From: Proteiniphilum propionicum
GTDB lineage: Bacteria > Bacteroidota > Bacteroidia > Bacteroidales > Dysgonomonadaceae
Reading direction: 5' to 3'
NCBI RefSeq assembly: GCF_022267555.1
Contig: NZ_CP073586.1
Coordinates: 2,894,501-2,958,500, forward strand
Length of the DNA stretch: 64,000 bases
Within the stretch, counting starts at the first letter, position 1. The number at the start of each line of letters is the position of its first letter. Under the pieces are notes generated by a model. The model was not told the DNA's origin. It was given only the letters and a program-made list of their open reading frames with translations, and searched no databases. Shown in pieces: positions 25,918 to 33,053 of this stretch. Made by a program: the position numbers and the translations under genes.

Positions 25918-26259
25918 TTATTTCATTTTCCTGCGTGAGCTGCGGGCAACGGTGCGGGTGATTTCACTATAGTTATGGCGGTCACGTGTCTTGTTCTCCG
26001 CCCATGCCAGTAATTCTTTCCGTGAAAAGACAAGTTTGCCGTTATAAATCCGGTGGGGGATATCCCCTGCGGAAGTGAGCTTGTACATTTTCCCTCTGGA
26101 TGTGGAATAACCGTTTTCTTTAAGGAAAGCGAGTACTTCCACAAGGTTGACAACATCAGAGTCCGTTTTTTGTGCTGCCGGTGGGGGCAGTAACCCGTGT
26201 ACGGCTTCTTTCACTAAAGACCGTAGTTCTTCGGGTGTAGTAAGAATAATTTTTTCCAT
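25918..26259 (-). CDS. Helix-turn-helix excisionase-like DNA-binding protein
   Basis: 113 residues. The middle part, VNLVEVLAFLKENGYSTSRGKMYKLTSAGDIPHRIYNGKLVFSRKELLAWAENK, is a MerR/excisionase-type winged helix as found next to primase genes in Bacteroidales mobilizable elements; the C-terminal tail is basic (ARSSRRKMK). It lies four bases upstream of the primase remnant. It probably regulated excision or replication of the element and appears intact. Confidence 0.75.
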   Translation of the reverse strand: MEKIILTTPEELRSLVKEAVHGLLPPPAAQKTDSDVVNLVEVLAFLKENGYSTSRGKMYKLTSAGDIPHRIYNGKLVFSRKELLAWAENKTRDRHNYSEITRTVARSSRRKMK

Positions 26260-26514
26260 TCTTCTTCGTTTTTTATTTTAATGAAACATATAAATAAATG
26301 TCGCAAAGTAAGAACATAAACAATTGAATATTAAATCGTAAAACCGGTTTACACGGTACTACAAACAACGCCAATCGATGCCGATGGAAGACAAGCGGCG
26401 CCAAACGTAAAGCGGTAAACTATTTCCTGTTAAATAAATATAAATAAAGCGGGGAAGAACGGGAAGGCGGGAGGTGGTATTGGATATAAATTACTATGTC
26501 CTATTGTTTACAGG

Positions 26515-26934
26515 TTAACTCTTCCAACACTTCAGAACGGATCGGGTGGTATAGGAATAAACTTCAACTCCCCTGAATGTATATGCTATTTCATCCACGA
26601 TAATCCCGGCATCGATCCGTTTATCCACGGTCGGGCGGGAAATGCACAGGATATCGCTCATCTCCCGCTTGCTTAACTCGACTGGTTCTGTAATACCGTT
26701 TCGGGAAATATACTGTTTAAGTGATGCAAGGGCTTTTTCAAGGTTTTCTGGCTGTGCGGTGTAGGGTTGTTTGCGTTGTTTCAGGGTTATAACTGCGGTT
26801 TCAATATCAAAATCATCCAGTTCCGGCTTGGATTCAAGTTCCAACCTTAATTTCTTCAAATCCTCCCAGTTCGGAAAGGGGAAAGGTATATTTGCGGGGA
26901 CGTGCCATAATGCATGATTTTGAAAAACAAACAT
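26515..26934 (-). CDS. Helix-turn-helix regulator of the integrated element
   Basis: 139 residues. The N-terminal half is acidic with no clear motif. The C-terminal half has a helix-turn-helix (VELSKREMSDILCISRPTVDKRIDAGIIV) followed by a short beta hairpin. It is the gene nearest the right attachment site, where such elements often carry a small DNA-binding protein. The 255-bp gap to the next gene holds nothing I recognise. The family name is uncertain. Confidence 0.6.
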   Translation of the reverse strand: MFVFQNHALWHVPANIPFPFPNWEDLKKLRLELESKPELDDFDIETAVITLKQRKQPYTAQPENLEKALASLKQYISRNGITEPVELSKREMSDILCISRPTVDKRIDAGIIVDEIAYTFRGVEVYSYTTRSVLKCWKS

Positions 26935-26991
26935 ACTAATTTATTATTTGATTTCAAGCAATGGCTTTGAGTTCTTTTGTTTACCCATTGT

Positions 26992-27095
26992 TTACCCGCA
27001 AATAAAAAAAGCAGCTACATTCTCTTTTTATGTAACTGCTTGATTGTGAATGTAGCGAGACCGGGGCATGATCCCGGGACCTCATGATTATGAAT
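26992..27095. repeat. Right 104-bp direct repeat overlapping tRNA-Met
   Basis: Identical to 21317-21420. It runs from the sequence downstream of the tRNA terminator through the 3' half of tRNA-Met up to the anticodon loop. This copy is continuous with the 5' half of the tRNA, so the gene was restored on integration. Confidence 0.92.
27009..27041 (-). terminator. Terminator of tRNA-Met
   Basis: On the minus strand AAGCAGTTACAT and ATGTAGCTGCTT form a 12-nt stem with one mismatch, followed by a run of seven T. It lies 12 bases after the tRNA 3' end. A second copy is inside the left direct repeat (21334-21366). Confidence 0.8.
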
Positions 27096-27126
27096 CATGC
27101 GCTCTAACCAACTGAGCTATCTCGCC
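27053..27126 (-). tRNA. tRNA-Met (anticodon CAT)
   Basis: A 74-nt cloverleaf. Acceptor arms GGCGAGA and TCTCGCT pair with one G-U at position 1-72. D-stem GCTC/GAGC encloses AGTTGGTTA, the anticodon stem CATGA/TCATG has loop TTCATAA with CAT, the variable loop is 5 nt, and the T-stem is CCGGG/CCCGG. The discriminator is A and CCA is not encoded. The T-loop reads ATCATGC, not the usual TTCRANY, an oddity present in both direct-repeat copies. Without position-34 modification data an Ile2 (lysidine) identity cannot be fully excluded, but the sequence fits elongator Met. Confidence 0.85.
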
Positions 27127-27137
27127 ATTAAATAATT

Positions 27138-27204
27138 ACAGCCTTTGTCAACTGCTTTTCAGACCTTATGATTATGAATCATGGGCTCTATCCAGCCTGG
27201 CTGT
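27138..27204 (-). other. tRNA-Met-like remnant upstream of tRNA-Met
   Basis: On the minus strand a 67-nt stretch is closed by ACAGCC/GGCTGT and contains an anticodon arm almost identical to that of the adjacent tRNA-Met (CATGATTCATAATCAT then AAGGTC, against GAGGTC). A possible 4-bp D-type stem GGCT/AGCC is present but no proper T-arm or TTC loop. It looks like a degenerate second tRNA-Met copy, perhaps left by an earlier integration or recombination. Confidence 0.5.
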
Positions 27205-27447
27205 TTATTGAAATATCTGAAAAAAGGTACACAAAACTAAAGTTTACTGCCCTAAATTCGAGGTGCAAAAGTAGCACTTCTTTTTGAATTCTGCAATACC
27301 AATTTCAAAAAAACATTCAATACGGGCTTAATTTTAAAATTCTCACTGTTTTTATCTCTTTCACTTGTGGGAGACAGCAGTAAATGGGATGATAGATTTT
27401 AGTGCTTTTCAGACAAATTCCCTTTAGATAAATTCGGTTTAATGTTG

Positions 27448-27455
27448 TAATTTTG
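27448..27455 (+). promoter_or_regulatory. Candidate -7 promoter element of mutS2
   Basis: TAATTTTG is an exact match to the Bacteroidales TAnnTTTG element, 41 bases before the mutS2 start. No strong -33 TTTG is seen at the ideal distance. The rest of the 370-bp gap back to tRNA-Met holds the tRNA-like remnant and nothing else recognised. Confidence 0.5.
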
Positions 27456-27496
27456 TGCCGTAAACAGTGTTTCTAACCTCACATTAATATTAAAAA

Positions 27497-29923
27497 GTGA
27501 TTTATCCCGATAATTTTGAGCAGAAGATAGAGTTTAACAGAGTACGCCAACTTCTTTCGGAGCGATGTCTGAGCCAGCTGGGAAAAGAGAAGGTGGAAGA
27601 GATGCACTTTTCTGCCTCCTACAACGAGATAACGACTCATCTCTCCCAGACCGAAGAGTTTGTTAGAATAAGGAAAGAGGAGGATTCTTTTCCCGACGGC
27701 CATTTTTATGATATGCGGCCGGTACTGAAACGTATACGTATAGAAGGGGCATGGATAGACCAGGGTGCTCTGTTTGAATTACGCCGTTCACTGCAGACCA
27801 TTAACGGGATTGTGGCATTTCTGCATCGTGACGATGACAAAACACCCAAATACCCTAATCTGCTTGCTCTTACAGAAACATTGATCACCTATCCGGAGAT
27901 CACCAAAAGAATAGACATAATACTCGATGATCTTGGCCAGGTGAGGGACAATGCATCGCCCCAATTGTCGAATATCCGTCGCGAACTGAGCTCTACTATG
28001 AATGGTATTTCAAAAAGCCTGAACACTATCATGCGTAAGGCACAGGCTGAAGGATTTGTAGATAAGGATGTTTCGCCGAGCATGCGTGACGGACGGCTGG
28101 TGATCCCTGTTAATCCTTCTTACAAGCGTAAGATAAAGGGAATCGTACACGACGAATCCGCATCAGGGAAAACAGTCTTCATTGAGCCATCGGAGGTGGT
28201 GGAGGCCAACAACCGCATCCGTGAACTGGAGGCGGATGAGCGCCGGGAGATCATTAAAATACTGACAATATTCAGCAGCTGGCTAAGGCCTTTTCTGCCG
28301 GATCTGCTGGAGTCGTATGAGTTTCTGGCTAAAATAGATTTTATTCAGGCAAAAGCATCTTTTGCGATGCTTACAGGCGGAATCAAGCCTTCCGTGGACA
28401 ACGTGCAGCAGATAGATTGGGTGGAGGCGGTACACCCTTTGCTCTTCCTTGCCCTTAAAAAACAGAACAGAAAGATTGTACCACTTGACATCACACTTGA
28501 TAACAAGAACAGGATACTTGTGATCTCCGGTCCCAATGCCGGAGGTAAATCAGTATGCCTGAAAACAGTAGGTCTATTGCAATACATGGTGCAGTGCGGG
28601 CTGCTGATACCACTGAAAGAGAACTCGAGAGTGGGCTTGTTCCACGATATTTTTATCGATATTGGTGATGAGCAGTCTATAGAGAACGATCTTTCTACAT
28701 ACAGTTCACATTTGATGAACATGAAGTTTTTCGGAAAGAACTGCAACGGCAATTCGCTGCTGTTGATCGATGAATTTGGAAGCGGTACCGAACCGCAGAT
28801 TGGAGCAGCTATTGCGGAGGCGTTGCTCGACAGGTTCAATAGTCAGAAATCGTTTGGAGTTATCACTACCCACTACCAGAACCTGAAGCATTTTGCCAAT
28901 GAGCATGAGGGAGTGGTTAACGGAGCCATGCTTTATGACCGGCATGAGATGCAACCCCTTTTCAGGTTATCAATTGGTAATCCGGGGAGCTCGTTCGCCG
29001 TGGAGATAGCCCGTAAAATTGGCCTTCCCGAAGATGTGATTATCAGGGCATCGGAGATAGTGGGCAACGATTACATCAATATGGACAAATATCTGCAGGA
29101 TATTTCACGCGACCGGCGCTACTGGGAGCGCAAAAGAGACGAGATACGCCGTGAAAGGAAGCATCTGGAAGAGCTGACATCGAAATTTGAAACCAGACTC
29201 GAAGAGATAGATAAACAGAAAAAGGAGATAATCCTGCAAGCAAAACAACAGGCTGAAAAGCTTATCCAGGAAAGCAATGCCCGTATAGAGAGTACTATCA
29301 GGCAGATTAAAGAGTCGCAGGCTGATAAAGAAAAAACAAAACAGGCACGACAATCGCTTCGTGAATTCAAGGATAAAATTGAACCTGATGGAGCTTCAGA
29401 AGTAAAAGCCCGTGGAAGGCGGAAAAGGAAGCAAAAGACACTTCCAGCAGATGCTGCACAACAGGTGAAAAAGCCGGAGGTAGGAGATACCGTGCGATTT
29501 AAAGGACAGGCTTCGGTGGGAGAGGTTTTGGATATTTCCGGTAAAAGGGCGACTGTCGCTTTCGGGATGATAAAGTCAACTGTAGATCTGGACAAGCTTG
29601 AACAAGTTAGCGCCAATCAACTTAAAAAAGAGAAGAGAACATCTAACACACGCGATTTTATGCATGAAAGGAGATTGAATTTCAAGCAGGATATTGATGT
29701 TAGAGGAATGCGTGGTGACGAAGCACTGCAGGCCGTGATCTACTTTATTGACGATGCCATACAGCTTGGCGTTTCACGTGTTCGTATTCTACACGGCACC
29801 GGGACAGGTGCCCTGCGGCAGATTATAAGGGAGTACCTGGGTAGCGTGAACGGCGTGGCGCATTATCAGGATGAACATGTTCAATTTGGCGGAGCAGGTA
29901 TAACCGTGGTAGATCTGGAATGA
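27497..29923 (+). CDS. mutS2: Endonuclease MutS2
   Basis: 808 residues, normal for MutS2. The start is GTG, since no ATG is in frame between the promoter and MIYPDNFEQKIEF-like N terminus. The MutS ATPase domain shows Walker A SGPNAGGKSVCLKT (about residue 345), the Q-loop region, LLLIDEFGSGTEP and the ITTHYQNLK switch. It is followed by a long coiled coil (about 510-640) rich in Lys/Glu/Gln, a KOW-like VGDTVRFKGQASVGEVLDISGK segment and a C-terminal Smr nuclease domain (DIDVRGMRGDEALQAVIYFID, RILHGTGTGALRQIIREYL). It acts on branched DNA or collided ribosomes rather than mismatches. Confidence 0.95.
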   Translation: MIYPDNFEQKIEFNRVRQLLSERCLSQLGKEKVEEMHFSASYNEITTHLSQTEEFVRIRKEEDSFPDGHFYDMRPVLKRIRIEGAWIDQGALFELRRSLQTINGIVAFLHRDDDKTPKYPNLLALTETLITYPEITKRIDIILDDLGQVRDNASPQLSNIRRELSSTMNGISKSLNTIMRKAQAEGFVDKDVSPSMRDGRLVIPVNPSYKRKIKGIVHDESASGKTVFIEPSEVVEANNRIRELEADERREIIKILTIFSSWLRPFLPDLLESYEFLAKIDFIQAKASFAMLTGGIKPSVDNVQQIDWVEAVHPLLFLALKKQNRKIVPLDITLDNKNRILVISGPNAGGKSVCLKTVGLLQYMVQCGLLIPLKENSRVGLFHDIFIDIGDEQSIENDLSTYSSHLMNMKFFGKNCNGNSLLLIDEFGSGTEPQIGAAIAEALLDRFNSQKSFGVITTHYQNLKHFANEHEGVVNGAMLYDRHEMQPLFRLSIGNPGSSFAVEIARKIGLPEDVIIRASEIVGNDYINMDKYLQDISRDRRYWERKRDEIRRERKHLEELTSKFETRLEEIDKQKKEIILQAKQQAEKLIQESNARIESTIRQIKESQADKEKTKQARQSLREFKDKIEPDGASEVKARGRRKRKQKTLPADAAQQVKKPEVGDTVRFKGQASVGEVLDISGKRATVAFGMIKSTVDLDKLEQVSANQLKKEKRTSNTRDFMHERRLNFKQDIDVRGMRGDEALQAVIYFIDDAIQLGVSRVRILHGTGTGALRQIIREYLGSVNGVAHYQDEHVQFGGAGITVVDLE

Positions 29924-29924
29924 C

Positions 29925-30200
29925 ATCATTAATAAAAAAAGAAGTGCCATCACTTCAATGATGATTGGTATGTTTATTATTCCCCTCTCAGCACTGGTGA
30001 TGTAGTTAGGGAACCAGGCTGGAGCCCTTAATGCGGCAGCCTACGCAGAGGCAACCCGGAACGCACACTATATTTGGTATGTGTTCGTTGCTATAGGTAC
30101 TGTTTCAGCAGTTACGTTGAATATTTACGTACACATTACCCGTAACATTGACAAGGAAAATAACTATGAACAAGAAGCCGGAGCACATGACAATAGTTAA
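29925..30200 (+). pseudogene. C-terminal remnant of an integral membrane transporter (MFS-like)
   Basis: Directly after mutS2, a frame reads KKRSAITSMMIGMFIIPLSALVM, a TAG stop, then LGNQAGALNAAAYAEATRNA, HYIWYVFVAIGTVSAVTLNIYVHITRN and a charged tail. Two hydrophobic helices and a cytoplasmic tail fit the end of a major-facilitator-type permease. The internal stop and the absence of the first ten helices make it a fragment. This accounts for most of the 357-bp gap before the next gene. Confidence 0.45.
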
Positions 30201-30280
30201 ATTATCCTAATTTAGAACTTGTCACTTGTAAAGGCGTTATAGTATAAACATAAATTATAGTTTTAAAATTACTAACAGGT

Positions 30281-32266
30281 ATGAGATTAGATCTGAGTTC
30301 ACACATTACACTGGAAGGGGTTCCAAAAAAGTATTACAGGCCTGAGAATGATTATGAAGAGTATAATCTTTCGAGGTACGAGAAGTTGCCGCTGGCTATT
30401 TATGAGGAGACAAATAAAGCTGCCAAAAAGATAGCAAACGACATTGTAAAAGAGATGTTAAAGCTGAAACAAACGGGGAAACAGTTTGTATTGGGAATTA
30501 GTGGCGGCAGTTCACCTCTGCCGGTATATGAGGAGTTGGTAAGACAACACAGGGAGGAGAATTTAAGCTTCAGTAATCTGGTTGTATTCAATACCTACGA
30601 ATTTTACCCGGTCATGGATTTTGCGTACAGCAACCTGCAGATGCTGAAAGATTTTTTCTTGAACCGGATAGATATCAAACCGGAGAATATATTCTCTCCT
30701 GATGCAACCATCGAAAAAGACCTTATAGCCGAAAACTGTGAGGTTTTTGAAAAGGATCTCCAGAGAATGGGCGGATTGGACTACCTCCTGCTTGGGTTGG
30801 GTAGTAAAGGCAACCTTGCTTTCAACATGCCGGGCAGCAGTCTTCACTCTCAGACACGTCTGGTTATGCTCGACGGTGATTCGAGAAAAGATATCGCTCG
30901 CAATTTTGGTTCACTTGATAAGGTTCCTGTAAGTGCAATTACTATGGGGCTGTCAGATATGATGGAGGCAAGAAAAATTACTCTTGTAGCATGGGGTGAA
31001 CAAAAAGCAGAAAGTGTGCATAATATCGTTGAAGGCCCTGTAACGGATATGGTTCCCGGGTCAATATTGCAGACACATTCGGAAGTTAAGCTGTTTGTTG
31101 ATCTGGCAGCTGCCTCTGACCTTACACGCATAAGCCATCCATGGCTTGTAACCAACTGCGATTGGACAAACAAACTTATCCGGAGGGCTATTGTTTGGCT
31201 CTGTGGCGTTGTTGACAAGCCCATTCTGAAGCTAACTAACAAGGATTACAATGATAACGGTTTGAGCGAACTAATTACACTATACGGATCGGCATATAAT
31301 GTTAACATTAAAATATTCAATGAATTACAGCATACAATTACAGGGTGGCCCGGAGGTAAACCCGATGCCGATGATACTTATCGTCCCGAAAGGGCAAAGC
31401 CATATCCGAAAAAAGTTATAATCTTCAGCCCACACCCAGATGATGATGTGATCTCTATGGGAGGCACATTTCAGAGGCTTGTCAATCAGGGGCACGAAGT
31501 ACATGTCGCTTACCAGACATCGGGGAATATTGCTGTGGGGGACGAAGAGGTGATCCGCTATATCTCTGTATTGAAAAGTATGCGCAAAAAATTTGATCCC
31601 GGCAACAAAGGATTACTGGAGAAATACGAGGGTATCCGACAATATCTGATGCACGAAAAAGCAAAAGAAGATCAGGATACCCCCGATATTCTGTTTATAA
31701 AAGGAAGAATCCGTCGAGAAGAAGCACGTTCTGCCGATAGGTATGTGGGGCTTTCTGAAGAGAATGTTCATTTTCTGGACCTTCCTTTTTACGAAACCGG
31801 AAAAGTTAAAAAGAACCCTATCTCCGAAAAGGATGTGAACATTGTGAAAGATTTCATTCAAACCATAAAACCGCATCAGATATATGTTGCCGGCGACCTT
31901 GCCGATCCGCATGGTACACATAAGGTGTGCCTCGATGCCATTCTGGCTTCCATTGACATACTAAAAGAGGAAGAATGGTTTAATGACTGCCGTGTATGGA
32001 TGTACCGTGGTGCATGGATGGAGTGGGAGATAGCCCATATTGAAATGGCAGTACCCCTTTCACCTGAGGAGCTCAGACAGAAAAGGAACGCTATACTTAA
32101 ACATCAGTCGCAGATGGAGAGTGCACCTTTCCTTGGGGACGATGAGAGGTTGTTCTGGCAACGCTCAGAAGAGCGTAACCGTGCTACTGCCGAAATGTAC
32201 TGGAAGCTTGGACTGGCGTCATATGAAGCGATAGAGGCATTTGTTGAGTACATTCCGGTACAATGA
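30281..32266 (+). CDS. NagB-like domain fused to PIG-L deacetylase; NagB site degenerate
   Basis: 661 residues with two domains, a fusion typical of Bacteroidetes. Residues about 40-290 have the glucosamine-6-phosphate deaminase/SIS fold (FVLGISGGSSPLPVYEEL). The catalytic blocks are changed: FNTYEFY (103-109) replaces FNMDEY, and GLGSKGNLAFNMP (172-184) replaces GxGxDGHIAFNEP, so the Asp, His and Glu used by E. coli NagB (D72, D141, H143, E148) are Tyr, Lys, Asn and Met. Residues about 378-660 are a PIG-L/LmbE domain with intact zinc motifs SPHPDDD (His385) and DPHGTHKVCL. It is probably an N-deacetylase acting on an amino sugar conjugate, with a binding-only NagB domain. Confidence 0.85.
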   Translation: MRLDLSSHITLEGVPKKYYRPENDYEEYNLSRYEKLPLAIYEETNKAAKKIANDIVKEMLKLKQTGKQFVLGISGGSSPLPVYEELVRQHREENLSFSNLVVFNTYEFYPVMDFAYSNLQMLKDFFLNRIDIKPENIFSPDATIEKDLIAENCEVFEKDLQRMGGLDYLLLGLGSKGNLAFNMPGSSLHSQTRLVMLDGDSRKDIARNFGSLDKVPVSAITMGLSDMMEARKITLVAWGEQKAESVHNIVEGPVTDMVPGSILQTHSEVKLFVDLAAASDLTRISHPWLVTNCDWTNKLIRRAIVWLCGVVDKPILKLTNKDYNDNGLSELITLYGSAYNVNIKIFNELQHTITGWPGGKPDADDTYRPERAKPYPKKVIIFSPHPDDDVISMGGTFQRLVNQGHEVHVAYQTSGNIAVGDEEVIRYISVLKSMRKKFDPGNKGLLEKYEGIRQYLMHEKAKEDQDTPDILFIKGRIRREEARSADRYVGLSEENVHFLDLPFYETGKVKKNPISEKDVNIVKDFIQTIKPHQIYVAGDLADPHGTHKVCLDAILASIDILKEEEWFNDCRVWMYRGAWMEWEIAHIEMAVPLSPEELRQKRNAILKHQSQMESAPFLGDDERLFWQRSEERNRATAEMYWKLGLASYEAIEAFVEYIPVQ

Positions 32267-32299
32267 TGTAAAAAGACCCTTTTGGTTATTATTGATATA

Positions 32300-32329
32300 A
32301 TGAGCTGCCCGGAAAGCCAGGCAGCTCAT
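32300..32329 (+). terminator. Terminator hairpin after the NagB/PIG-L gene
   Basis: ATGAGCTGCC (32300-32309) and GGCAGCTCAT (32320-32329) form a perfect 10-bp GC-rich stem with a 10-nt loop, followed by TTTAGTT. The T tract is weak. Confidence 0.65.
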
Positions 32330-32541
32330 TTAGTTGGTGCCTGATATACTTATGGCTACTCTAATACATTGTACATGCTGGTATTGATCTGTGGTATTTT
32401 GTTGCTGAGATCCACAGAACAAAAAGGTTATCAATATTATACATATGATAGCTGTTTTGAACTGACAGGGAAGAATATTATATATTTATGTCGATATTTT
32501 AAAAAAAAAGTCGTATATTGTGGCCTTTTCTAAAATAACAC

Positions 32542-32931
32542 ATGTCGAAAGAAAAATTCCATATTGAGTTTTTGATGGGCAATGCAACTCAGAGCAGTTT
32601 GTGGCGTATGATCAGCCAGATTGATGGCCTTTCGGAATGGTTTGCAGATGAAGTGTCAATGGATGAGACAGAAACCATTTACACCTTCACGTGGGGGAAA
32701 TCATCAAACCAGGCTATGATTTTGAATCAGAAGCCACAGTCAAGTATTCGTTACAGATGGATTGACGAAGGTGAGGAGAACTATTATTTTGAGTTTTTAC
32801 TTCGTAAACTTGAACTATCAGGTGATGTTACACTGGAGGTTACAGATTTTGCCGATCCGGGTGAAAAAGGAGATGCTATTACTTTATGGGAGTCGCAGAT
32901 AGATGAGTTGAAGCGAAGATTAGGCATCTGA
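32542..32931 (+). CDS. START-like domain protein (AHSA1/SRPBCC fold)
   Basis: 129 residues matching a conserved Bacteroidetes family of the START/SRPBCC fold: FHIEFLMGNATQSSLWRMISQIDGLSEWFADEV at the N terminus, a central antiparallel sheet (TIYTFTWGKS, SSIRYRWIDEGEENYYFEF) and the long C-terminal helix DAITLWESQIDELKRRLG. The fold has a hydrophobic cavity for a lipid or other ligand. It precedes the LptF/G-type permease by 120 bases with its own possible promoter between, a neighbourhood that hints at envelope lipid biology, but no function is proven. Confidence 0.85.
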   Translation: MSKEKFHIEFLMGNATQSSLWRMISQIDGLSEWFADEVSMDETETIYTFTWGKSSNQAMILNQKPQSSIRYRWIDEGEENYYFEFLLRKLELSGDVTLEVTDFADPGEKGDAITLWESQIDELKRRLGI

Positions 32932-33008
32932 CAGTTTGTGGTTGCAATATAGTTACTCGCTTTAATCAACTTTACATTTTTGAACTGCATTTGTACGTTT
33001 GATTTTAC

Positions 33009-33016
33009 TATCTTTG
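33009..33016 (+). promoter_or_regulatory. Candidate -7 promoter element of the LptF/G permease gene
   Basis: TATCTTTG matches TAnnTTTG exactly and is 37 bases upstream of the start codon. TTTG motifs lie 15 and 26 bases upstream of it, neither at the ideal spacing. Confidence 0.5.
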
Positions 33017-33053
33017 TCATAAAATTAAACAGGTCTCTTTTTGTTCAGATTTA

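Larger units (their letters stand above)
21317..27095. mobile_element. Decayed integrative mobilizable element in tRNA-Met
   Basis: A block of about 5.7 kb bounded by perfect 104-bp direct repeats (21317-21420 and 26992-27095) that contain the 3' half of tRNA-Met(CAT), its downstream sequence and terminator. The right repeat is part of the complete tRNA. Order from the left: integrase N terminus fused to a subtilisin C terminus, a methyltransferase, then on the minus strand an accessory mobilization membrane protein, a relaxase, a MobC-type remnant, a primase fragment and two helix-turn-helix genes. This is the layout of Bacteroidales mobilizable elements. Integrase, relaxase, primase and the membrane gene are all interrupted, so the element should be immobile unless complemented. 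Confidence 0.85.
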
